In this document: one piece after another, positions 36,727 to 43,362 of the stretch
Layout of the letters: each line of letters starts with the position of its first letter
Numbering within the stretch: the first letter of the stretch is position 1
Source of the DNA: CAMTWB01 sp037441775
GTDB lineage: Bacteria; Desulfobacterota; Syntrophia; Syntrophales; CAMTWB01
NCBI GenBank assembly: GCA_037441775.1
Contig: JBBIRO010000026.1
Coordinates: 1 to 45,063 of the forward strand
Reading direction: 5' to 3'
Length of the DNA stretch: 45,063 nucleotides
Position numbers and translations under genes: made by a program
Notes under the pieces: generated by a model
Told to the model about the DNA's origin: nothing
The model's database searches: none
The model's input: only the letters and a program-made list of their open reading frames with translations

Positions 36727-37511
36727 CTTAACCCCCGGCCTAGGATCCTACGGGTCTTGTATTTAAGTAATCTTTTGCGCAGCGAGACAATCGCGTCGGT
36801 CGGCCGGACTTCCTTGGGGCAGGCCTCGATACAGCGCAAAACCGTATCGCAACCCCAGAGTCCGTGCGAGTCATTGATCTCGGTCAACACGCTTTGCGGT
36901 CTTTCGTCCCGGGAATCGGCCATGAATCTCTCCAGCTTGGCGAAGGCGTGGGGGCCAAGATAATCTGGATCGCGCCCCAAAACTGGACAGGCGCCGTAAC
37001 AGGACGCGCAGAGAATACAGTTGACGTATTGATCTATCCGTTGCCGCTCCTGTTCGCTCTGAGGCAATTCCTTCTGGGGATCGGGACTTATCCTGACCAG
37101 GTATGGCCTGATCTTATCATAAGACGCCCAGAATGGCGTCATGTCAACGACCAGATCCTTGATGATTTCCAGGTTGGGCAGGGGCTCCAGAATGATCGTC
37201 TCCGTCCCGAACGCTGAAACCTGAGTCCGGCAGGCCAGGTCGATCCTGCCGTTGATCACCATGGCGCAGGAGCCGCAGACCGCGGAGCGGCAGGAACTGC
37301 GAAAGGCTAAAGTTCCATCGAGCTCATCCCTGATCCGGAGCAGAACGGATAAAACGGTAAGCCCGTCGATGACCTTGACCCGATAGGAAGCGAAATAGGG
37401 TTTTAGCTCCGGTTGGGCCGCATCGGCGCGCAAGATTTTAAATGTGTAGTATGTTGTGTTGATCAAAGCCAATATCCTTAAAATTCGACGCTCCGCCTCC
37501 AGGCGCGGCAT
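36723..37511 (-). CDS. sdhB: succinate dehydrogenase/fumarate reductase iron-sulfur subunit
   Basis: SdhB carries electrons between the flavin of SdhA and quinone. The 262-residue protein has the [2Fe-2S] ligands C74, C79, C82 and C94 (CRSAVCGSC and LACR). The [4Fe-4S] box is CILCASCYGACP (C165, C168, C171, C175) and the [3Fe-4S] box CDTVLRCIEACP (C221, C227, C231). The ATG used gives about 20 extra N-terminal residues before the conserved TFKILRAD; a TTG near residue 15 or 17 with AAGGA upstream could be the true start. Its stop overlaps the Rieske start by 4 bases. This links the succinate complex directly to a bc-type complex. Confidence 0.92.
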   Translation of the reverse strand: MPRLEAERRILRILALINTTYYTFKILRADAAQPELKPYFASYRVKVIDGLTVLSVLLRIRDELDGTLAFRSSCRSAVCGSCAMVINGRIDLACRTQVSAFGTETIILEPLPNLEIIKDLVVDMTPFWASYDKIRPYLVRISPDPQKELPQSEQERQRIDQYVNCILCASCYGACPVLGRDPDYLGPHAFAKLERFMADSRDERPQSVLTEINDSHGLWGCDTVLRCIEACPKEVRPTDAIVSLRKRLLKYKTRRILGRGLR

Positions 37512-37541
37512 TAATTTTTGCGGCTTTATAATACGAAATCG

Positions 37542-39245
37542 TCAATACTGACGCTTCATCGGTTGATACCTGGTAATTGCCACCTCCTTGAAGCTGATCT
37601 CCGGCCTGTCTTCGGCGCCGATACGGGCGATGGTGTGTTTGAGCCAGCCGGCATCGTCCCTTTCAGTAAAATCACGGCGGAAGTGCCCGCCCCGGCTTTC
37701 CTCCCGTAGGAGAGCGCCCAGGGTGGTGACATGGGCGACCTGCAGCATGGAATCCAGTTCCAAGGCCTGCATCAGCTCGTAATTCATTGCCCCGGCGATT
37801 CGGGAAACGCTTATTTTTTTGTATCTCTCCTTGAGACGTTCGATAGTATCGAGAGCTTGGAGCAGCTCTTCTTTTGTGCGGAAAATCTCGACCTTTGAGC
37901 TCATGGTTCGGACCAGCTCGGAGACGATTTTATAATAGCTCTCCCCGCCGCCGTTTGCCAGCTTCTCGATCCGGGCCTGGACCTGCCGCAGTTTCTCTCT
38001 CAGCAGGAGCTCGTCCGGCGGGGTTCGGGGACTATCCAGATAGTCTGGGATGGACATGGTTGCCAGTTTGCCGAAAACAATCGTATCTAAAAGCGAGTTC
38101 CCCCCCAGGCGATTGGCCCCGTGGACGCTGACGCACCCGCATTCTCCAATAGCGTAAAAGCCTTTGACGGAAGTTTCGCAGCGCTCATTGGTATCAATTC
38201 CTCCCATGGAATAATGTTGGCCCGGCATGATGGGAATGGGATCTTTGACCGGATCGATTCCGATGAAGTCAATACAGATATTCCTTATGCCGGGCAGTCG
38301 TTCGTGAATTCGCTCGGCCCCGAGATGCCGTAAGTCGAGCTGCACATAAGTCCCCAGTGGGTGCTCAAAACCCCTGCCGTTTTCCATCTCGGTCTTGATG
38401 CTTCTTGCGACAATATCCCGGGGTGCAAGCTCCATGGCGTTGGGAGCGTATCTTGCCATGAACCTTTCGCCCTGGTTGTTTAGCAGATAGGCGCCCTCGC
38501 CGCGACAGGCCTCGGACATCAGGATATTTGTTCCGATGAGGGAGGTGGGATGAAATTGAACGAATTCCATGTCCTTAAGGGGAATCCCGGCCCGGTAGGC
38601 GATTCCGATTCCGCTGCCGTTGTTGATCAGAGCGTTGGTCGAGTAAAGATAAACCCGGCCATAGCCGCCGGTGGCAAAAACAACCGCTCCGGCCAGGATG
38701 GGATGGAGCTGCCCGCTTCTGAGTTCGCAGGCGACGACCCCATGGCACCTGCCGTCCGCAACGGCCAGCTCAAGGATCTGCCACTCATTATAAAAGCGTA
38801 CCCCTTTGGACACGGCCCGTTCATACAATGTGTTGAGCAAAACGTGACCGGTAATATCCGCCGAGAAGCAGGTACGGGGGTAGCCGGCCCCGCCGAAGGG
38901 CCGCTGGGCGATGGAGCCGTCGGCAAAGCGGCTGAAGGGTGCGCCCCAATGTTCCATCTCATATACGATATTGATGGCTTCCCGGCACATGATTTCCACC
39001 GCCGGCTGATCGGCCAGGTAGTCGCTTCCCTTGATGGTATCAAAAGCATGTTTTTCCCAGGTATCGTCGCGGCCTTCGGGGTTATTCGCCAAAGCCGCGT
39101 TCATCCCGCCCTGGGCGGCAATTGAATGGGAGCGCAGGGGATAAACTTTTGAAACGACAGCTACATTATAGCGGTCGCTAAGTCCGATTGCCGCCCTTAA
39201 GCCCGCCAGCCCGCCGCCGACAATGAGAAGATCATGACGCATCAT
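37542..39245 (-). CDS. sdhA: succinate dehydrogenase/fumarate reductase flavoprotein subunit
   Basis: SdhA oxidises succinate to fumarate or does the reverse. The 567-residue FAD protein has the dinucleotide fold IVGGGLAGLRAA (8-19). H40 in LRSHSIAAQGGMNAAL is the covalent FAD site. RRPFGGAGYPRTC-like text occurs as QRPFGGAGYPRTCFS, then QFHPTSLIG, EACRGEGAYLLN, and the substrate-base region GQHYSMGGIDTN and GANRLGGNSLLD. RGGHFRRDF marks the C-terminal helical domain. Two ATGs in tandem (39245, 39242) start it, just after the sdhC stop. The sequence does not decide whether it works as dehydrogenase or reductase. Confidence 0.95.
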   Translation of the reverse strand: MMRHDLLIVGGGLAGLRAAIGLSDRYNVAVVSKVYPLRSHSIAAQGGMNAALANNPEGRDDTWEKHAFDTIKGSDYLADQPAVEIMCREAINIVYEMEHWGAPFSRFADGSIAQRPFGGAGYPRTCFSADITGHVLLNTLYERAVSKGVRFYNEWQILELAVADGRCHGVVACELRSGQLHPILAGAVVFATGGYGRVYLYSTNALINNGSGIGIAYRAGIPLKDMEFVQFHPTSLIGTNILMSEACRGEGAYLLNNQGERFMARYAPNAMELAPRDIVARSIKTEMENGRGFEHPLGTYVQLDLRHLGAERIHERLPGIRNICIDFIGIDPVKDPIPIMPGQHYSMGGIDTNERCETSVKGFYAIGECGCVSVHGANRLGGNSLLDTIVFGKLATMSIPDYLDSPRTPPDELLLREKLRQVQARIEKLANGGGESYYKIVSELVRTMSSKVEIFRTKEELLQALDTIERLKERYKKISVSRIAGAMNYELMQALELDSMLQVAHVTTLGALLREESRGGHFRRDFTERDDAGWLKHTIARIGAEDRPEISFKEVAITRYQPMKRQY

Positions 39246-39247
39246 GT

Positions 39248-39553
39248 TCAGGACACACTGAAATAAAAATAGATAAGGATAATCGAAATGGCCGAGGCAG
39301 CAACGTTCGATATCCAGAAAAGACGGGTCTCGTTTTTATATCCCAGGTCTATCGCGATAGTCCTGAGACCATAGATACTGTGAAAGGTAAACAGTATCAG
39401 GATTAAAACGTCGATAACCGGATGGCGATGCAGGCTCAGGGCCCAATCAGGCTTCTTGTCTTTCGTGAAGAGAAAGAAGCTCGTCAGAAGCTTCAACCCG
39501 AAAAGGACAATGAGCGCCACTCCACTGATACGGTGGAAAAGCCAGATAAACAT
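39248..39553 (-). CDS. sdhC: succinate dehydrogenase membrane anchor, SdhC/D-like
   Basis: The 101-residue protein has three hydrophobic helices. WLFHRISGVALIVLFGLKLL (4-23) is the typical start with the heme or quinone-site region, and FHSIYGLRTIAIDLG (about 57-71) is the typical H-x-x-x-G-L-R block. Conserved histidines at 7, 42, 44 and 58 could bind heme b. Only one anchor gene is present, so the complex would have a single small anchor, or a second subunit is encoded elsewhere. RBS GAGGG. It is the first gene of the sdhC-A-B-Rieske-cytochrome b unit. Confidence 0.85.
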   Translation of the reverse strand: MFIWLFHRISGVALIVLFGLKLLTSFFLFTKDKKPDWALSLHRHPVIDVLILILFTFHSIYGLRTIAIDLGYKNETRLFWISNVAASAISIILIYFYFSVS

Positions 39554-39944
39554 CGTTCTACCCTCTAAGTTGCTGCCGCTGGATGCCCTGCCGCCCAGTG
39601 CATCCGGGCGTCAAAAAAAGCTCTCATGCGCGCGGTATGAATCAGCCTGGTTGTTTTGTCAAGGGGAATATCTGGTCCTTTGGCTAATGCAATCTTGCAA
39701 TATTGAACCGGCGGAGTCCGTTGAGTTGATTGCAAAACCAGGCGGACGCGACGGCTTGGCTCCCTTTGGTCTCCAAAAAATGCCGTATGTTGCGCCTCGT
39801 GGAAAGGCACACGCCGTTGTGGACGTCGCCGTTTGCCGGTTCAATCTTATAAGATTGAACCGGCGGATAAGGCCCACCAAAAAAAGACCGGATACGGCAT
39901 TGGGCTAAGTCATTCCGCGCAACGCCGCCCCCAGTTCAAGCGCG
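39554..39944. repeat. 391-bp gap with a 30-bp perfect palindrome and direct repeats
   Basis: The gap holds no gene I can support. Bases 39835-39864 form a perfect palindrome of 30 bp whose left arm begins GCCGGTTCAATCTT. The sequence ATTGAACCGGCGGA occurs again in direct orientation at 39703-39715, preceded in both places by CAATCTT. The two copies bracket about 150 bases. These features point to a mobile or structured element between the biotin carrier gene and sdhC, which would otherwise be adjacent. Short open frames across it are not protein-like. Confidence 0.55.
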
Positions 39945-40160
39945 TTATCCGATTACAACCAGAACCTGATCAACCGCGACCGAGTCGCCTTCTTTAACCC
40001 TTATTTCCTTGACCGTGCCTCCCTCCATGGGGAAGATGGGGTTTTCCATCTTCATGGCCTCCAGGGTTACGATCTCGTCATCCTCAGTAACCTGATCCCC
40101 CACATTGACCAGTATCTTCACTATTTTTCCCGGCATGGGTGATCGTACCTCTTCGCTCAT
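39945..40160 (-). CDS. mmdC: biotin carrier protein of a sodium-pumping acyl-CoA decarboxylase
   Basis: This 71-residue protein is a bare biotinyl domain. SPMPGKIVKILVNVGDQV leads to EAMKMEN with K37 as biotinylation site, followed by KEIRVKEGDSVAVDQVLVVI. It lacks the Pro/Ala-rich linker seen in many gamma or C subunits, so it is minimal. It should shuttle CO2 between MmdA and the membrane subunit MmdB. AAAGGAGAT precedes the ATG, and mmdB ends 49 bases upstream. Confidence 0.88.
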   Translation of the reverse strand: MSEEVRSPMPGKIVKILVNVGDQVTEDDEIVTLEAMKMENPIFPMEGGTVKEIRVKEGDSVAVDQVLVVIG

Positions 40161-40209
40161 CTGTAAATCTCCTTTCAGGTTAAATTATTCCCGCTGTTAG
40201 GCGGGTACA

Positions 40210-41355
40210 CTAAATAATGCCCATCCCCGCCAGCACCGACAGCATGACCGCTGCGGCGATAACCGAGCCGACCTGGCCGCCGGCGTTGGCGCCCATCGCG
40301 TGCATCAAAAGAAAGTTTCTTTTGTTATATTTCTGACCCTCCCGTTGGACCACCCGGGCGGCCATCGGAAAGGCGGAAATACCGGCGGCGCCGATTAAGG
40401 GGTTTACCTTGCCTCCTGTCGCCAGCCGCATCAGCTTGCCAAACAGTATGCCGAAAACCGTGTCCAGGCAGATTGCCAAAAGCCCCAGGCCCAATATCAG
40501 CAGTGTCTGTGCCTTCAGGAAAGCCGGGCCGGACATGCTGGCCCCGATTGCCAGGCCCAGAAACAGCGTTACCACATTGGCGATTTCATTTTCGGACGCC
40601 TTGGTCAATCTGGCCACCACGCCGGTTTCCCTCATGAAGTTGCCCAGCATGATGGTTCCCAGCAGCGGCAGCCCCTTGGGGGCGATGAGGCCGCCTAGAA
40701 TGGTTATCACCAGCGGAAAGAGAAGTTTGGTCGTTCGGGAAACCGGCCGGGCGATGTATTGCATTGTCGTTTCCCGTTCTTTTTTGGTGGTCATGAGCCT
40801 CATAATCGGCGGCTGGATGATCGGAACCAGGGCCATGTAAGAGTAGGCAGCCACCGAAACAGCGGCCAGAAGCTGTGGGGCGTATTTGGATGATACGTAA
40901 ATAGCCGTCGGACCGTCGCAGGCGCCGATAACCCCGATGGCCACGGCTTCCAGGTGGGGGAACCCCATGGCCAGCGCCAAAAGCAGGGTGATAAAAATAC
41001 CGAATTGTCCCGCCGCCCCCAGAAGCAGCATCGACGGCCGCGCCAAGAGCGGGCCGAAGTCGGTCATGGCGCCGATACCGATAAAAATCAACAGAGGGAA
41101 GAGTTCCGTGTTGATGCCCGCATCGTAGATGGTCTTTAGAAAGCCCTCATCCATCATTACTTCTGACAGGGGAATATTGACGAGAATGCAGCCGAATCCG
41201 ATAGGAATAAGCAAAAGTGGCTCGCAGTCTTTTTTGATGGCCAACCACAGCAGGATCCCGCCAATCACAATCATGACCAGGTTGCTGGGCTCGGTAAATA
41301 TCTGCTGGAAACCGACGGTCAGGCCCGCCGCGCCGTTAATGATCGCCTCTAGCAT
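40210..41355 (-). CDS. mmdB: sodium ion-translocating decarboxylase beta subunit
   Basis: The 381-residue membrane protein couples carboxybiotin decarboxylation to Na+ export, or runs in reverse. It matches OadB/MmdB/GcdB: LLLIPIGFGCILVNIP (about 47-62), FPLLIFIGIGAMTDFGPLL (about 86-104), the Na+-site block IGACDGPTAIYVSSKYAP with D147, PLLGTIMLGNFMRETGVV and the C-terminal GANAGGQVGSVIAAAVML. About nine to eleven helices are visible. The ATG at 41355 has AGAGGAG upstream and follows the mmdD stop by two bases. An open frame extending further upstream is just the mmdD region in another frame. Confidence 0.94.
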   Translation of the reverse strand: MLEAIINGAAGLTVGFQQIFTEPSNLVMIVIGGILLWLAIKKDCEPLLLIPIGFGCILVNIPLSEVMMDEGFLKTIYDAGINTELFPLLIFIGIGAMTDFGPLLARPSMLLLGAAGQFGIFITLLLALAMGFPHLEAVAIGVIGACDGPTAIYVSSKYAPQLLAAVSVAAYSYMALVPIIQPPIMRLMTTKKERETTMQYIARPVSRTTKLLFPLVITILGGLIAPKGLPLLGTIMLGNFMRETGVVARLTKASENEIANVVTLFLGLAIGASMSGPAFLKAQTLLILGLGLLAICLDTVFGILFGKLMRLATGGKVNPLIGAAGISAFPMAARVVQREGQKYNKRNFLLMHAMGANAGGQVGSVIAAAVMLSVLAGMGII

Positions 41356-41357
41356 AG

Positions 41358-41501
41358 TCAATTCTCCTCTTTGCCGGGCAGGCAGGGAAATATTCTGCCC
41401 AGCGCCTCCATGACCAGACTTATGATCCAGAGCGTCAATAGCGTGCCCCCCATGCCGCATACCAGCATTGTGATCCCGAAGTCCAATTTGTCCATCTGCA
41501 T
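41358..41501 (-). CDS. mmdD: small decarboxylase subunit, MmdD/OadG-like
   Basis: This 47-residue gene is too short for usual ORF cut-offs. The product has one transmembrane helix in the pattern of OadG-family subunits: FGITMLVCGMGGTLLTLWII and then LVMEALGRIFP. OadG members stabilise the alpha-beta contact in oxaloacetate and methylmalonyl-CoA decarboxylases. Here the soluble Pro/Ala/His tail of OadG is missing and it ends LPGKEEN. The ATG at 41501 has ATAGGAGT at nine bases. Its stop is two bases before the mmdB ATG, and its end supplies the GAGGAG ribosome binding site of mmdB, so the two are translationally coupled. Confidence 0.75.
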   Translation of the reverse strand: MQMDKLDFGITMLVCGMGGTLLTLWIISLVMEALGRIFPCLPGKEEN

Positions 41502-41559
41502 ATGACTCTACTCCTATCGTGCATTATTTTAGATTATTAAGGACTCACGTAATGTTGCC

Positions 41560-41674
41560 GACTTCGTAAAAAATCCGGATACTGCGTCGCTCCAAGTCCC
41601 CAGTCACTGCGGCGTACGGACAGTACGCCTCATTTTTCATGATTTAGTGCGCCTAGTCGGCAAACTTTTTACGA
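41560..41674 (+). repeat. palindromic dispersed repeat, family 1, copy C
   Basis: This copy starts GACTTCGTAAAAAATCCGGA and continues GTCACTGCGGCGTACGG, CAGTACGCC, CATGATTTAGTGCGC, and ends AAACTTTTTACGA. The inner GGCGTAC and GTACGCC form a clear hairpin. It lacks the outer right third found in copies A and B. It lies between fumarase beta and mmdD, splitting the module. Confidence 0.8.
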
Positions 41675-41687
41675 ATTAGTCCCCAAA

Positions 41688-42290
41688 TTACGTTTTTATT
41701 ACGTTTTGCTGGTTCATCATGTTTTGTTCCCGGCAGTCTTTCCCGAATCGCTTGACGTTTTCCGCATAGAGGTCCCGACCCTGAGCATCATTAATGACGA
41801 TGGCAGGGAAATCCTCCACTGTCAGCGCCCGGATCGCCTCCGCGCCCAGGTCTTCGAAGGCTACCAGCTCCGCTTTTTTGATGGCCCGGGAAAGGAGCGC
41901 GCCAGCCCCGCCCGTGGCGGCCAGATAGACCGCGCCGTGCTGTTTGATTGCCGCTATGACCTCGGCGGAGCGCGGGCCCTTGCCGATCATTATCTTGATT
42001 CCCTCGGCCAGAAGAAGGGGAGCATAGGCATCCATCCGCCGGCTTGTGGTCGGACCGGCGGCGCCGATAGGTCGCGCCGGCGGCGGCGGCGATGGCCCCA
42101 TGTAGAAAAAAGCCTGACCGGATATTTCCAGAGGCAAGGATTTGCCCTGCCGGAGCAGCTCCGTTAGCCTCTTGTGAGCTGTATCCCGGGCCGAAAAAAT
42201 AACGCCGCTGATTAAGACCTTGTCCCCGGCCTTAAGCGGCTTTAAGTCCTCGGCAGTAACCGGTGTTTGCAACTTAATCTCGCTTGCCAT
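41688..42290 (-). CDS. class I fumarate hydratase beta subunit (C-terminal domain)
   Basis: With the alpha subunit it forms the two-subunit Fe-S fumarase that interconverts fumarate and malate. The 200-residue product has LKAGDKVLISGVIFSARDTAHKR (in pieces: KAGDKVLISGVIFSARDTA), FYMGPSPPPPARPIGAAGPTTSRRMD (in pieces: GAAGPTTSRRMDAY), MIGKGPRS and AATGGAGALL, the usual landmarks. VINDAQGRDLY is near the end. The ATG has AAGGATAA upstream and follows the alpha subunit by 15 bases. L(+)-tartrate dehydratase is related, but the methylmalonyl-CoA context favours fumarase. Confidence 0.92.
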   Translation of the reverse strand: MASEIKLQTPVTAEDLKPLKAGDKVLISGVIFSARDTAHKRLTELLRQGKSLPLEISGQAFFYMGPSPPPPARPIGAAGPTTSRRMDAYAPLLLAEGIKIMIGKGPRSAEVIAAIKQHGAVYLAATGGAGALLSRAIKKAELVAFEDLGAEAIRALTVEDFPAIVINDAQGRDLYAENVKRFGKDCREQNMMNQQNVIKT

Positions 42291-42305
42291 TTTATCCTTC
42301 TTTTC

Positions 42306-43145
42306 TCAAATTATTATTTCCCGGTGCCGGCTCGCGTGACAGTTAATATTTACCGCCACCGGCAGGCTCGCAATATGACAGGGCTCCATCAGAATCCGGA
42401 CCGCAAGCGCCGTCACCCGGCCGCCCAAGCCCGCCGGTCCGATCCCCAGGCAGTTGATCTTCTCCAGAATTCGTCCTTCCATTTCCGCCAAAAGCGGATC
42501 CGGATTGTCTCCCGGTCGCGGGCACACCAGGCTTTTCTTCGCCAAAATCGCCGCCCGCTCCAGATTGCCGCCGATGCCCACCCCCACGATAATAGGCGGG
42601 CAGGGGTTCGCCTGGGATTCCCAGACCCGGCCGACCACAAAATCCTCGATGCCGGGCGCGCCGTCCGAGGGATTGAGCATGACCACCCGGCTCATGTTTT
42701 CGCTGCCGCCGCCCTTGGCGGAGAAATGGAGTTTCAACTCCTCGCCGGGGACTATCTCCAGGTGAATAATCGCTGGTGTATTGTCACCGGTGTTTTTCCT
42801 GGAGAAGGGGTGGCAGATGGATTTGCGCAGATAGCCATCCCGGTAGCCGTCTTTTACCCCTTCATTAATGGCATCCGTGATGAGCCCCCCGGCAATTGCC
42901 ACCTGATCTCCCAGCTCAACAAAAAAAACCGCCGAGCCAGTATCCTGGCAGAGCGGAATCCGTTCCTCTTTGGCGATCCGGGCATTTTCGATGAGCTGCC
43001 GGAGAGTCTCCCGACCCAGGGCCGACTCCTCAATTTCGAGCGACTGCCGGAAAGAGGCCAGAAGATCATCATCGAGGATATAGTTGGCCGCGATACATGC
43101 ATCCTTGACCTTCCGGCGAATATCTTCAAATAAAATTGTACGCAC
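42306..43145 (-). CDS. class I fumarate hydratase alpha subunit (N-terminal domain)
   Basis: The 279-residue protein carries the [4Fe-4S] cluster of the fumarase. Expected ligands are C66 in LCQDTGSA, C182 in QANPCPPIIVG and C269 in NINCHASRH. GPAGLGGRVTALAVR and GAPGIEDFVV are also typical. The start is a GTG at 43145. Neighbours mmdA and mmdD-B-C frame the fumarase pair, and sdhCAB is next on the same strand, so the set matches succinate to malate steps of the methylmalonyl-CoA pathway. No malate dehydrogenase or succinyl-CoA synthetase is in the window. Confidence 0.93.
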   Translation of the reverse strand: MRTILFEDIRRKVKDACIAANYILDDDLLASFRQSLEIEESALGRETLRQLIENARIAKEERIPLCQDTGSAVFFVELGDQVAIAGGLITDAINEGVKDGYRDGYLRKSICHPFSRKNTGDNTPAIIHLEIVPGEELKLHFSAKGGGSENMSRVVMLNPSDGAPGIEDFVVGRVWESQANPCPPIIVGVGIGGNLERAAILAKKSLVCPRPGDNPDPLLAEMEGRILEKINCLGIGPAGLGGRVTALAVRILMEPCHIASLPVAVNINCHASRHREIII

Positions 43146-43231
43146 CGCTTTACCACCCTTCTTCGCTTATTGCACAAAAAATTCTTTCCAATCTCCGCGT
43201 TTGTCCCTTCTTTGCAATTGGCCAAAACCAG

Positions 43232-43351
43232 TCAGGAAACGATCATCAAAATCGCCCCCGCCGGCACGAAGTCGCCTGGCTTTAGCATAATCTCGCTTAC
43301 CTTGCCATCATAAGATGCGGTAAGGGCGTTTTGCATTTTGTCGTTGTTCAT
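43232..43351 (-). CDS. 39-residue half biotinyl domain (truncated biotin carrier?)
   Basis: Starting 11 bases after mmdA, this short frame encodes MNNDKMQN followed by ALTASYDGKVSEIMLKPGDF and VPAGAILMIVS. That is the C-terminal half of a biotinyl/lipoyl domain, from the biotinyl-lysine position (KMQN) onwards. The N-terminal half expected before E-A-M-K is absent, because the DNA there encodes the end of mmdA. It could be a remnant of a carrier gene lost by deletion, or a real small protein. The normal carrier (39945-40160) is intact. There is only weak GAGCGG before the ATG. Bases 43146-43231 hold nothing else. Confidence 0.5.
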   Translation of the reverse strand: MNNDKMQNALTASYDGKVSEIMLKPGDFVPAGAILMIVS

Positions 43352-43362
43352 CGCCGCTCAGG

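Noticed and set aside
39456..39908. 150-codon plus-strand open frame across the sdhC start and the repeat region
   Set aside because: Part is antisense to sdhC and part lies in repeat DNA; the minus-strand counterparts (for example 39659-39880) are likewise element sequence.
41356..41460. Longer mmdB start at 41460
   Set aside because: The added residues are the mmdD gene read in another frame; the ATG at 41355 has its own GAGGAG.
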